In this document: positions 38,260 through 49,833 of the stretch, piece after piece | How the letters are laid out: each line of letters begins with the position of its first letter | Numbering within the stretch: the stretch's first letter is position 1 | Assembly (NCBI GenBank): GCA_026874595.1 | Contig: CM049313.1 | Coordinates: 71,478,659 to 71,542,658 of the forward strand | From: Sipunculus nudus | Taxonomy: Eukaryota > Annelida > Sipuncula > Golfingiida > Sipunculidae | Direction: 5' to 3' | DNA: 64,000 nt | Notes under the pieces: model-generated | Seen by the model: the letters and a program-made list of their open reading frames with translations, nothing else | Told to the model about the DNA's origin: nothing | Databases searched by the model: none | Translations under genes and position numbers: made by a program

Positions 38260-40551
38260 TCGAGCGCCATCTTCGTCTTCTTACGTTAAGTTGGACTGCA
38301 TTCTGAGAGTTTTATTCAGAGGAATGTCAGAACCCGTGAGATGCTAAATAAAGATTTCATACATTATTGTGTTTAAAAAAAACATTATAATGATTTAAAT
38401 ATACTTGGAGCATATATTCTATCAATTTATAATAACATTAATTATTCTCCTTAACCAAGGTTCAATTTTAATTAAGGTTACTAAAACTGAGGCTTGGATG
38501 ACAAAACATGGCTGACTTTATCGATAGAAAGATCGATATATTGATTGGTCGATCGATTGACAGGCAAAGTCATTTAAAAAGCGATGTTCTGTGACTATAT
38601 GATTACTTTTTACAGATAAACAAAATAGGAAGATTAGATAATGAATTGGTAAATTCGTATGATCAAAATTAAGATGAAAATAACGAAATCATCCTTATTT
38701 ATATACTTATTTTTATATTTTATCTCAGTAGCTTATAAGTAGAGTAAGTATGATAGCATGGCCACGTAGGATAGTCGTTTAAAAGAAAAAGGGTACCATT
38801 CTGAATAATGGGTTAGATATTTGTATTATCTATATCACACCAACAGAGAAAGATCACTTCATGGCTAATGAAACCAAGTAAATTAATAGTTATACGCGAT
38901 TTTGGGGAGGGAATTAATAGAACTGAAATATGGGTGTTTGAGGTTAAACTGCACAATGGCAAACCGGTAATGAATAGCAATAAATCCTTCAGGAGGCAGT
39001 GCGATAAGACAGGATGCCATCTAGTAACGGAGGGATTATGCAAGGTTTCTTCCTGAAATGTAATAAATGACAATAGTTATTATAATTGAAATTTGAAAAG
39101 AATATAGATTGATCAGGATCAGTCTTGATCCAAGAGAATAAATCCTGCATTAAGCATCGTTAATTGTAACATTAAATGCATTGATCAATGTTGATACATG
39201 TGGATATCAATGGTGAGGTTTTGAACATTGTATTAACACCTATTTTTACATGCACAGTCCTTTACACAGGTATTGTTTAGATACTGGTTGAAAAAAATCT
39301 TATTTTATCATGTGAGATTTGTGGCCAAGTCATACCGTTCAATCGTTTTAATTAAACAAAGTTTCAGAGCAATGGAATACTCGCCGAAGATTGAAGATTT
39401 TTGTGTCTGAGCACACAAACTTTATTTATAGGCAATATACACGGTAGTTTGACTTCTTCTATGATTTATGGAATAATAAATTAACGCTTTTTTATGCTTA
39501 TAGTTCTTATGGGTTCCGTGGGTTCCCCTCTCCATTTTCCCGCACGAAAACTACCCATACTCCTCTGGTGACGTGGCCGTACATCTTCAGGAAGCCGCTA
39601 TGAGTTTAGATTTGCTGTATATATTGACGTATTTGCTAAAAAGTAGGTATCTCTTGGACCAGCTGTCAATCTAGAACACTTTTTATATAAATAGACCGTG
39701 TTAATAGATCCGGCTGCTTGAGTTGAGCCGGATGATTTAAAAATAAGATATAGGTATAGATACGTTATTATTTTTTTTGTTATTGATATGAACGTCGAAA
39801 TTTCTATATCTGTAACATAAAAGCTCGCGTCTGGCAGCCTATCCCTTTATCAGCTATATATTATCGGTTTGCTTATGACCATCACTCAGCCGTTTGATTA
39901 CCTCAATGCTTCTTTTCCCCTATCTCTCTGTCTGTCTGTCCGTCTATTTGTCTGTCTTTCGATCTCTGTCTCTCTCTCCGTCTCCCTTTTCCCTCTCTCG
40001 AAATTGCCCGGACACATACAATTGTCCTACTTGATGAAAATTAGAAAGTAATTACACTTATTAAAATATTCAGTATTTTCTTCATTTGCTTCTAATATAG
40101 AAGCTTGAATAATTAAAACCAGGCCTTTCACTTCCAAAGAGTAAAGACTTTGCTGCTCAAAGCTGTCTTTATCAATACTTTTAGAATGAAAAATTAGACT
40201 ACTAAAAAACGTTACGAATGTAAAGCGGCATGCCAATATAAAATATGATTTTTTTAAACTTTATGGAAAATCTGACAAGGAAAGAAATACTGTAAAAAGC
40301 AGCTAGGTTACAGAATCATTTGTGTATCATTAATAGACTATACGTGTAGCCACAAGCGGTATGTCAGAATTCTATGCGTTCAGCTCCCATACTTGCTTGT
40401 AATATGACAATATATTACAACCCATTTACCACATTAACACATTTATGTACATGACTGTGATGTTTAGCAGCATTAAAGATAAACTATAATGTTTTTTATG
40501 TTTGGGGTTACATGGTTTGTATAGGATATATTATACGGTCAGGATATTATT

Positions 40552-40595
<44 letters not shown>

Positions 40596-41395
40596 GTTTT
40601 ACGTCCTTTTCCATTTTAGTGTGATAGATTATGTTTGTTTGAATCGTGACAATCGTCTACAATAACTTGATAAAGTTGATTTCTAGTTCGGCTTATTTTT
40701 ATAACAATACCTTGCATTTGATATAAAGAACCAAGTCACGAAATCTAGTTCTCTCATGAATCTAGTTTCTGGAACGCCTAAAGGATTTCATATTTCCGAC
40801 CAAATTTTGGTTTTATTTATATACAAACGAAAATATAGTCATATAGTATTTTCGGCAAATAATTCAGAAGAAATGTGTCTTGTGTTAAAAGAAACTAACA
40901 TTTTTTTAATCGCATACCATTAGTTCTATTTTTTTTTTTCATAAATTTGCTTTGTACGGTTGTCGATTGCTTACTGCTTCACTATCGGTTTTAATATATA
41001 GCAATTAATACGTTCATATATAGGAGATTGATGTTCATCGATAGGTGTGGGTTAAAAGGCAGGTACATGCAGCAAACGTGTTCATGAGTCATGATTAAAG
41101 ACTTTAACACTTAAAGATTTCTTTAATATATTAACGTTAAGACTTTTATGTATCTTTTATCACATTTCTCAAAAAAGTATATCTGAATGTGCTTCTTTTA
41201 ATAATATTTACCAAAATATTATCTATTTGAGCACATACACACATATTTAAGATCATAACTAGACGACCATAGGTCGAACGCTTGCCGGAAGTTGAAATCA
41301 CAAACAGACGGATAGACTGAATAAACTTTCGGTTTTCTAACAATTGAGTGACTTTCAGAACGACTGGTGAAAAGTTAGGCCTGTTGAACGACATA
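38260..41395. other. AT-rich non-coding stretch
   Basis: No recognised gene. A CT-rich microsatellite of TCTG/TCTC type lies at about 39918-40000 and an (AT)n array at 40556-40593. The remaining short open frames are in AT-rich sequence without motifs. Confidence 0.6.
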
Positions 41396-41622
41396 TTTCA
41401 CACAAAAGAACATGAAAGCAGACATAGCTGACAACAACTGACAAACAGACAGACATATTGACAAAGTGACACAAGCTTTAGACCAGATGACTTAACCAGG
41501 TTATGGATAAGACTCAGAGGAAGAAAATAAAATTTAATTTTTGGAAAGGTCATGTGCATTGCCCCCTAGCGGCAATATCCGGAAAATGAAGGATCTTTTT
41601 CGAGATATTAGTGTAAGACATG
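41396..41622 (+). repeat. Interspersed repeat unit, left half
   Basis: Contains CAAACAGACAGACATA, GACAAAGTGACACAAG, AGACCAGATGACTTA, CCCCCTAGCGGC and CCGGAAAATGAA in the same order as the units at 48161-48800. It stops at GTGTAAGACA, exactly where the ACATGTTT-rich sequence starts. The missing continuation (CAGTTTCAAAAGGATTCC) begins at 48161. Confidence 0.8.
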
Positions 41623-41639
41623 TACACTCTAAAAACTAA

Positions 41640-42350
41640 GGACATGTTTCATGTTTCTATTTAAAACACCATTCTGTCTCATTTTTCGAAACATGTTTCC
41701 AGCATGTTTCATGACTCACTGATGTTTCAACGGCCAAAACATGTTTTTAATCCTTTTGAAACATGTTTTGATATTAAACTTGTTTCGCAAACGAAAAAAA
41801 ATTTCATGGACAGTAAGGTAAAACATGTCTCTGTTTCATGTTTTAATATGAAATATGTCGCAAATAAGACATGTCTTAAGACATGTTTCATTTTTCATAA
41901 AACATGTAACTATTTAAAACGTTTTTAGTCTAAAACGTGTAGTTGTCCCATTTTTCGAAACATGTTTTCCCCTAAGAAACATGTTTTAAACTAAGAGTAA
42001 AACATGTCTCAGTATTACATGTTTTTATATGAAATATGTCGCATATAAGACATGTCTTAAGACATGTTTCATTTTCATAAAACATGTAACTATTTAAAAC
42101 GTCTGTTCAGCCTAAAACGTGTAGTTGTCCCATTTTTCGAAACATGTGTTTTCCAAAGAAACTTGTTTTAACTTAGAGTAAAACATGTCTTAGTATTACA
42201 TGTTTTTATATGAAATATTTTTCATATGAAACATGCTGAAAGGCATGTTTCATTTTTCCAAGAAAAAAATAAACCATTTGCCCATCAAAGGCATATTTGC
42301 ATTTGAATCATGTCTCAAAAATGTTTACAAAATAAAACATGTTTTGAAAA
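41640..42350. repeat. ACATGTTT array with about 180-bp higher-order unit
   Basis: Higher-order units start with GTAAAACATGTCT near 41818, 41998 and 42178 and share ATGAAATATG, AGACATGTCTTAAGACATG and CATAAAACATGTAACTATT (the third is truncated). A degenerate leading part is at 41640-41817. The basic word is the ten-base palindrome-like RRRCATGYYY. Confidence 0.9.
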
Positions 42351-43080
42351 ATAATTTAAGTCACTGAAAATGTTATCTGTTGTTTGCCTTTGTTGTTTGA
42401 TGTCCACTGTAACCATAAAGAAAACCCGACGATTCGCCTCTGATGAAACAACTCACAAATTTACTGGAATGATAAAATTTATACCTTGGACAATGCTTCC
42501 CAATTTGGAGGATGTACTGAACAGGAAACGTTTCAAGTATGGGTTATCAATTATTGGTTTTTATATAAAGCTCTCGGGAACCTTCATTAAATGAGTGTCT
42601 TCCTAAATAGCCAGATCAAAAAGACGAAACCTTATCTATCATGATAATAGAAACATATATCAAAACAGAATTACTTATTGTGGGTATAAAAACATATTAA
42701 AAGTGAATTAAAATACTATGTATAAGTCTAAGACTCATAACTTTTCCCAAATCATTTTAAAAGGCAAGAACCCTTGTCTCAAAAGATGAAAAAAGAATAT
42801 TTTATACATCAGTATATTTAAGATGGGAATGCTGATAGTCGGATGACAGTTTCTTGGTTCTACAACATTTTCGTTAGTTTAAAAATGCTTGGAATAAAAT
42901 GCGGAATACATAATAAAGACCTATATTAGAAAAAGTCATGTATATTATATTTGAAATACACAGCTTTCTGTAAGTCTTCTTAAATAATAGGTGAAGTCTC
43001 GCACATCAACAGCAACCTAATTACCATCTACATGACAGATCATGATTAAGTGAGATCAGATTTATTTAGTATCTATTTAA
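42351..43080. other. Unique AT-rich sequence
   Basis: A 74-codon frame at 42370-42594 (plus) has no recognised motif. Nothing else was seen. Confidence 0.5.
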
Positions 43081-43583
43081 AGGGGGCCAATCACCTATAA
43101 AGCATGTTGAATTAACAAGAAAAATAGCTTCTTCCCTTTTACAACAAATGTGTACCTGGCCAAATATTGCTTTGAAAATGTTTGCTTACTCCTGTAAACA
43201 AGTGTTAAAAACAGTGGAGCGGGCGCTTCGCAGGTGTCAACATAAACAAAGCGCTTGGGGCCGTGTGCATCGCTGTGCCACAACACGTGTCAATCAGGAG
43301 ATGCCCTGACTGACTTGGCCGTAAAAATGTATAACATGTTCCCGCCGGATGAAACAACGCGTGTTACGGCTCACAATCGGACCTCCTGTGACGCGGCCTT
43401 GTTACGGTAAACATACGCATATGGACTGCGTTTATCAACATGCAGAGCCAAAAGGTGTTAAACAGCCGTATGCGTGGAACTGAGACTGTGCTGGAATTGT
43501 TTTGCTGGGAAACTTTTGTATAAAGCAAAATTGAACTGATAGTGTGAAAGATTAGGCATAATATTGCTCTTTATTATGTCCCT
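43081..43583 (-). mobile_element. TTAA-flanked MITE, copy 2 (inverted)
   Basis: A 503-bp element bounded by TTAA at 43077-43080 and 43584-43587, homologous along its whole length to the inverse of copy 1. Shared words include GCATGTTGAATTAACA, TTTGCTTACTCCTGTAAAC and TTGAACTGATAGT. Its ends are AGGGGGCCAATCA and, inverted, AGGGACATAATAA. It lies inside the candidate 6.5-kb element, so it inserted there later or was carried with it. Confidence 0.75.
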
Positions 43584-43631
43584 TTAAATATCTGTTGTCT
43601 GCATGTATTCATTTATCATATCAATACTGAA

Positions 43632-43649
43632 TGTACCAGTACTGGTACA
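43632..43649. other. Perfect 18-bp palindrome TGTACCAGTACTGGTACA
   Basis: A perfect inverted repeat without spacer. The same GTACCAGTACA / TGTACTGGTAC arms recur as a hairpin with a 15-base loop at 20560-20596. Confidence 0.8.
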
Positions 43650-45254
43650 ATTTTGTCTTCCCCATAGCTGCATACACAAATATTATAAACTATTAATTAC
43701 AGCAATAATTAAACTAGCAAACCGAACCTGAACTGCTACACAATGATTAACAAGGGACGTGTGGGTCATGGCGCTCAGCTGGAATTGGTAACGAGAATAT
43801 TTGTATAAATCCTAGTAAATAAAACTGAAGCAATATTTTAATTTTATTAATATATTAAAAATGTTTAGCATATAAATATACATACAATATGCTCTACCGA
43901 GTTGTATTACTTACACATTTGGTGTGTTTGGTGTGAACTTTACAATTTTATGGACAACATTTGAATAAAATTCCACAATGTATACACCAATTTGCTAGTT
44001 TTATTTCAATATTTTATATCAAAATTTAATTTAATTTAGAAAATCAACTTAGTTGACAATTCAAGAAAAAACAGATTCAAAACATTTAAATAATGGCTAA
44101 AAGGAGCTGCTCTCTGGCTTTAATTTATTATAAATAAGTTTAAACCTATTACAATTTACAACTGAAAATTTAAAATACAGCTTTCAGAAAACTGGCATTT
44201 ACTTCTAAACACATACAAGCCAAGGAGTCTTAGTCAGCGAGCTAAAATCTGTAAAGTTGAACAATTATTTGATAAAAACCTCCTAAAAAGTAGCTCTTGA
44301 ATTTTCTAATAGCTACAAGAACATTTTAGTGTATCAGTTCAAATTTTCCTTGACATAAACAATTCTTTCTTCTTCCAAAAGAAAACTTGAAACATGCATT
44401 TTATTTTTACGAGTATTCAATTTTTATATGTAGTATATATTCCTTTTAGATATATTTTTATGTTGGAAAGTTTTCTAGAATCTGACCAAACACATCCTGA
44501 AGCAGAAATCAACTTAGGATTACCAGCATGATATCTTTGTGATAAAATGCAAATTATATTTACCGATATGTTAAATTTTTGCATGCACTGTGTTTAACAA
44601 CTGCAAATATCGCAATAATATTAAGCTGACTGTAAAATATTTTATGTTTTAGAAGGTAGCAACACTGATCTCAGATCTTGAATGAGCATTTACATAATTC
44701 AGACATGCCAATATATTCACTTTAACTGTTCCTAGCATCAGTATTTTACAGCCAGAAAGTGTAAAATAAAATGCAAAAAGGACTAGCATCAACAGAGTCT
44801 CCCATGACTGAAGATTTCTTAGCACTTCAGCATAGTTGAGAGGCACATCAGCTGCTGTTCAGATTAGTGTATCAAAAGAATCTATCAGAGCAATACTATG
44901 AGCACTCAAATTAAAAACCTAATATTTTCAAAATACCAAATCCTTGGTTTGTATCACTTAAACATTTTAATTTGGAATCCTTAAACAAGGCCTCCCTCTG
45001 TAAATACTTGAAGCTTCAAAAGGTTACAATTATCCAATCAACCATGACAATTAAAAACTGCAAATAACATGTTAGATTAACCAACTGCTGTATGTTCGCA
45101 GTGATTCATCAGACACTGTAACGCTTAACTTTTCTAAAAGTTGTTAAAATTCAGTTACCATATTACATATGTGAATACTGAAATTCTTAAAACATTTCTT
45201 AGAAAATATGTGGAATACTAAGGATGTAACAAGAGAATCAAATACTAAATTATT
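43650..45254. other. AT-rich sequence, possible 3' untranslated region on the minus strand
   Basis: This lies directly downstream (minus strand) of the exon candidate at 45255-45565 and contains several TTTATT words (minus-strand AATAAA). A 65-codon minus-strand frame at 44649-44846 (hydrophobic centre, reading ...LLMLVLFAFYFTLSG...) is open but unrecognised. It could be another exon or chance. Confidence 0.3.
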
Positions 45255-45565
45255 TTAATGCAGCCACAAACTGTGGAAGAAGCTTGTAAGAATTTGACTT
45301 GTCCTTTTGAGCACTTTGTTTTCAAGACACTCTTCCTGAAGTGGGTTGAGAAGTTGCATGTATTGTGCTGGGTAAGTTATATTAAGAATAGAGTACCACC
45401 CTAGAAGCAGGTAAGAGGTTTTCCATACTGAACCATTCTCCAATAAATATATTTTCATGGAGTCACTCAAAATAGCCCCTGACCTCACTTCTCCATTGTC
45501 TATGATAAAACAGGTGTTGGTTCTGTACCCTCTTGTGTACAAAATGAATCTTCTTTGACATCTTT
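45255..45565 (-). CDS. Candidate terminal coding exon, about 102 codons, unknown protein
   Basis: On the minus strand the frame runs from a good 3' splice site (TGCTAAACATTTTTCAG, with a branch-point-like CTAAAC) to TAA at 45255-45257, starting in phase 1. Composition and codon mix look like real protein. A central stretch GWYSILNITYPAQYMQLLNP follows a hydrophobic YLLL. From memory, many uncharacterised bivalve and fish proteins end in a similar pattern (small hydrophobics, then YP, then a run to LQ). I cannot name a family. No upstream exon was placed with confidence. A possible first exon at 49433-49493 (minus, 20 codons, GTAAGTAT donor, phase 1) would fit in phase, but it lies outside the candidate 6.5-kb element. 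If that element is real, the exon may be a passenger gene fragment. Confidence 0.42.
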
Positions 45566-46200
45566 CTGAAAAATGTTTAGCAATTTGTCAGAAGCTAAAT
45601 GATGTTATTTCCATGATCATTTTGGAGAAAAAAAGAAAATAGTATTAACTGTCAGCAACACAGATGACAGTTCTTACATGCAGCTGCATGGAATACACTT
45701 ACATTAACTAGATACTTAGTCTAACAAGAATTAATAACAGCTATTTATATGGAAGTTTTTTTTTATAAAATGAAATTGTCTACTTCTTACATTTTATTCA
45801 AATACTGTTTACACCTGATAACAAAATGATGATATTTAAAAAATAAGAACTCTGATAATTATACCTCTCAAATGGAATAATATGAATGTTTACAACACTT
45901 GAATCTAAATCCATTAATCAATCAATGAATTTAATCCAAGACCCCTAAGGAATATATGGTTGGCATAATCTGTTGCAAGCATATGTCACTTATTTATTCA
46001 GTGGCATTGACAATACAAAAAGATAAAAATATCACATGTACCATATATTTAATCGAGGATTAAAAATATAATATATGCAAATATGCAAACAAGAAAACTT
46101 CGAGTATAACCAAAAATTCTACAGGACGTAAAAATTTACATATTTGTGTAAAAATCCTAAATTTGGATAACCTGAAGCAAGAATTACTAAATTAAATATT
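45566..46200. other. Unique AT-rich sequence
   Basis: No feature recognised. If the adjacent exon is real, this is intron sequence. Confidence 0.5.
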
Positions 46201-46239
46201 CACACCCCGCCCGAGTTCACTCCAACTTTGGTTAACTGG

Positions 46240-46650
46240 AAACCACTAAACCACCATTACCATCCATGTACCGACATCCAGCCTTGGTACCCTGGAAACC
46301 CTACCAATATCAATATTTACCCATCCAGCCTTGGTATCTAGATCAGTCCCACCACTAACACCCATGTACACACATACAGCCTTGGTACCCTGGACCCCAT
46401 TCCACCAACACCCTTGTACACATCCAGCCTTTGTACCCTGGACCCCAGTCCACCAGCAGTCATGTATTCACACATCCAGACTTGGTATCCTGAACCCCAT
46501 TCCACCAACACCCATATACATGCATCCAGCACTGGTACCCTGGACCCTATTCCCCTCCACTACTAATGTGAACACATCCATCCTTGGTATCCTGGAACCC
46601 ATTCCACCACCACCACCCATGTACACACAATCAGCCTTGATCAGATGCAT
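46240..46650. repeat. Minisatellite with about 50-bp unit
   Basis: Seven to eight units marked by CCTTGGTACCCTGGA followed by CCCCATTCCACCAAC and an ACCCATGTACACACAT word, with starts near 46281, 46330, 46381, 46430, 46481, 46530 and 46573. Proline-rich and glycine-rich open frames on the two strands (46331-46687 plus; 46338-46532 and 46468-46650 minus) are products of the array. Confidence 0.85.
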
Positions 46651-47219
46651 AAATTACCATTTTGTTAACTACATGCCCATGAGGTAATGTTTGAACATGC
46701 TTCCGATTTTAATCAACACAAAGTAATACTGCACATAGTTACAGGTTTTTAATTTGCTAATTTTATCATTCAATCACAAATTACTTATGTCTTCCTTATT
46801 TATCTTCAAATTCAAGGTTTCAGTAAAAATGCCATGAAAAACCTAACAAAATTATCTTAGCACAGCCTACTTCTTGAAACAGCAAAATGTTCATCACACG
46901 TCACATTTGATCAAGTGCTGTTAAATAAATATCTTACCTACTCAGCAGACCATACATGTAAACTCGGGTCTACAATGCTCATTCTAACATCTATTTTTAA
47001 AGGATTCTCAAAGATATCTCATGGTTTTGCCGAACTACATTGAATTTTGTACAGTAGTTTCTAATAAAAAGCTGCTAATGATCACTTGCTTTACTTTAAA
47101 AAATATAAAAACAACATGTCTATATAAAAGCAACTTTTTAAATTATAAAAACACTCCAAATTTCAAAGACTGCTACAGTCATTACCATTCCTGCATACTT
47201 GATTGCCCATTCTTAAATA

Positions 47220-47520
47220 CAGGAGCATCAATATGTGGGGGGGGGGTGTCATCCCCCACCCTTGAAGATTAATTGACGCTACTGCTTAATTGTGTGCTGT
47301 ACTCACATGGAATAAGTGCACTGGGAAGTCTTATAATCAGGGGCCTCTGTGTGTGTGGGGGGGGGGGGGGTTCCAAGTGGTCAAGACAGCTCCCCCCCCC
47401 CTTTACACTGGCAACCAGTCAATTATTGGCTGTGTCCCACCCGCTTTTGAAAAGTAAGGACTTTTTTTTGACCCCCCCCCCCCCCCCGGTTAGATCACCC
47501 CCCTTTCCAAAATCCTGTAT
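47220..47520. repeat. Poly-G and poly-C rich segment
   Basis: G runs near 47237 and 47357, and C runs near 47391 and 47474, separated by unique sequence. Such clustered G/C runs, and the ending CAAAATCCTGTATATCCCTGTA, are typical of decayed transposon fragments. The 104-codon frame here is low-complexity. Confidence 0.6.
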
Positions 47521-47964
47521 ATCCCTGTATAGGATTTGTCTCATTACTGTATTTGAATGGTGGTTTGTAGTTTCGGATGCATATTAATTCTGTTGAAGTA
47601 AAAATGTCGTTGTAATTTATAAAAAGCCTGAATAAATGTTCTCAATGAGCGATATTATACATATAGATACTGTACACAAACTTAACGTTTGACTCACTTT
47701 TTAATTTCTGGCAAATTATATTTTGGGTTGCTACAGGAAAACTTCTCTGCGCCTAAGACTGAACATCATCCAAGGTGGACTTAGTAATTGCTCAAAATCA
47801 CGTTCCATTTTCTCGAAAGTTTTCATCTTTCCCGCGATCACTAGCAATCAAATTATTATACAATTGTTTCCAGTTGTTTCCAGTTAAGTGGGGAGAATAT
47901 CCGGTCACGTGACCACTGGCAAAAAAAAAACGGCGGTTTAAACAAGTTAAATGTAATTTCCCGC

Positions 47965-48130
47965 GCAAGACATGTCTAAAAACATGTATTTCACATGTTT
48001 CATACATGTAACGACATAACATGATGTTTCAATCGACCCAATTTTGAAAATAACGGTGAAACATGTTTTGAAATATGTTTAAATTTGAAACATGTTTGCA
48101 TACAAAACATGCTAAACATCATGTAAAACA
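47965..48130. repeat. Second ACATGTTT cluster
   Basis: AGACATGTCT, ACATGTAT, CACATGTTTC, GAAACATGTTTTG and GAAACATGTTTGC are packed into about 165 bp, ending at the GTGTGTGTAC junction. The words match those of the 41640-42350 array but lack its 180-bp periodicity. Confidence 0.8.
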
Positions 48131-48160
48131 TCAGTGAAACGTCATTTTTTGTGTGTGTAC

Positions 48161-48810
48161 CAGTTTCAAAAGGATTCCTTCAAAACTGTGGCCTGAAGAA
48201 TGGTATATGTAAATCACAAGAAAAAGCAAGCAGGCGAATTTGAGGACAACTGATAAACAGACAGACATACTAACAAAGTAACACAAGAATGAGACCACAT
48301 GACTTACTCAGGTTATGGGGAAGACCAAGAGAAATAAGATAAGCCATAGTTTCTGTATTTGAGAAGTATAGTTATGGAGATATGGCCAAAACATGATATG
48401 TTGGGGAGGGTCATGGGCAGCGCCCCCCAGCGGCCATATTCGGAAAATGAAAAATTCGTTTCGATATATTTGTGTAAGACATAACATGAATTCTTTCAAA
48501 ACTGTGGCCTGTAGAATGCTATATATGCGAAAACCAGCAAGCAGGCGAATGTGAGGACAACTGACAAACAGACAGACATACAGACAAAGTGACACAAGAT
48601 TTAGACCAGATGACTTTCCCAGGTTATGAAGAAGACCCAGAGGAAAAAAAACAAGCTATGGTTTCTGTAACTGAGGTTTATAGTTTTGGAGATGAACAAA
48701 AATTGTTATGTTCGGGAGGTTCAAGTGCAGCGCCCCCTAGCGGCCATATCCGGAAAATGAAAAATCTATTTCTAGATATTAATGTCAGACATAAGATATA
48801 TCAGTTTCAA
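48161..48810 (+). repeat. Two tandem units (about 320 bp) with CCCCCTAGCGGCC
   Basis: Unit 1 is about 48161-48490 and unit 2 about 48491-48810. They share TTCAAAACTGTGGCCTG, GCAAGCAGGCGAAT, AACAGACAGACATAC, a GACC(A/C)(A/C)(A/G)(A/C)GAGAAA-like word, GCGCCCCC(C/T)AGCGGCC and CGGAAAATGAAAAAT. A third unit, interrupted, is at 41396-41622. Open frames (48589-48924 plus, 48308-48595 minus) translate the repeat and are not genes. Confidence 0.88.
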
Positions 48811-49833
48811 AATGATTCCTGCATAATTGTAGACTCTAGTCTATTACTAAGTGATAGCTCGAAATATCTCGTTAATACGAGATATTGTACGAGATATTGC
48901 AAGACTTTTAATATAATCAAATAACACTAATTGAATACTACCTGATGCAAAAAACTAGACCTCTCTAGCTTTAAAACTGACAAAGTTAGAAAAATAAGAC
49001 CATTTATCATGACTTTCCCCGAAAATATGTAACCATGGTTACGGCAAATTTGAGTCAGCTACACACGAGAAGAAAGGCCTTGGAATAACGATTAAAATGA
49101 GTTACAGTTTAAGTAGATACGTCTTGTGGTGACAAAGATATGAAGACAAAACCGTTTTTCAAACTTTTGATGACCTTGACCTTGACCTATGACTAATATT
49201 GACAAAATTCAATAGGCTTCGGACACTTTTGGTTGTACATCAACTGTGTAAGTGTGAAAGCGATCGCTACAAAACTGTGCATTTGCGGGTGGAGACAGGC
49301 AAACAAACAGACATACACAACTGACCAACATGCTTGCCGAAATCGAAGATTTCCGGCAAGCAATGAACATATATAGGTATAAAATTAAATGGTTAAATGC
49401 AAGTATTTTTCATTCAAGTAAAATATACTTACGACATAGCAGCTTGGAATTTTGGTTGGCATTTACTTCAACCAAATAGAAATAGCAAACCATTTATTGT
49501 GAGCCGCTTGATTTACTTTGCATAACCTCACACAGGGGCAAGATTTATCTCTTAAGTATAGATAAACCCCCGAGAAGGAAAGTTTGGTTACGTGCATCTA
49601 TCGCCATCGATCCGACTTGCCGGAACAGTCATCAATCCAAGTCCTTGAAGGAACAAACGAATAACAAACAGAAACAAAGAACTACTTTTTGGGGATCGTT
49701 TGTTTTAATGTGAATGAGCACGATGTCTGGTAATTGTGCTATCGTCGCTGATGTGCTTTTGGCTCGATCCAGGGCTTCAAATTTCATAAAGATTTCAAAA
49801 TAATTTACTACATTTTCTTTTGCTTATATACAT
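48811..49833. other. Repeat sentences and unique sequence
   Basis: 49140-49380 is an old interspersed repeat containing GATGACCTTGACCTTGACC and AAACAAACAGACATACACAA. It ends in a hairpin at 49332-49361 (GCTTGCCGAAATC / GATTTCCGGCAAGC). On the minus strand a possible short first exon (49433-49493, ATG then 20 codons to a GTAAGTAT donor) is noted with low confidence. Confidence 0.45.

Larger units (their letters stand above)
41623..48159. mobile_element. Candidate large DNA transposon (about 6.5 kb)
   Basis: The left end is TACACTCTAAAAACTAAGG. The inverted right end is TACACACACAAAAAATGAC. TGTAC is present at both junctions (41621-41625 and 48156-48160), allowing a target duplication of TA, GTAC or TGTAC. 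The flanks join into one repeat unit, ...GTGTAAGACATGTA|CCAGTTTCAAAAGG..., matching the continuous copy at about 48780 (GTCAGACATAAGATATATCAG). Both ends carry subterminal ACATGTTT-type repeats (41640-42350 and 47965-48130). Inside lie a MITE, a minisatellite and a coding-like exon, but no transposase was recognised. The terminal inverted repeats match over only about ten positions, so this rests mainly on the split-target argument. Confidence 0.45.

Noticed and set aside
46331-46687. 118-codon proline-rich frame
   Set aside because: Period matches the 50-bp minisatellite; the opposite strand is open too.
41396-48810. CRISPR-like regular repeat array
   Set aside because: The repeats are palindromic decamers and 180- or 320-bp tandem units without constant repeat and unique spacer structure, in a eukaryotic context.
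48589-48924. 111-codon frame with an acidic N-terminus
   Set aside because: Lies entirely in the dispersed 320-bp repeat; sister units do not keep the frame.
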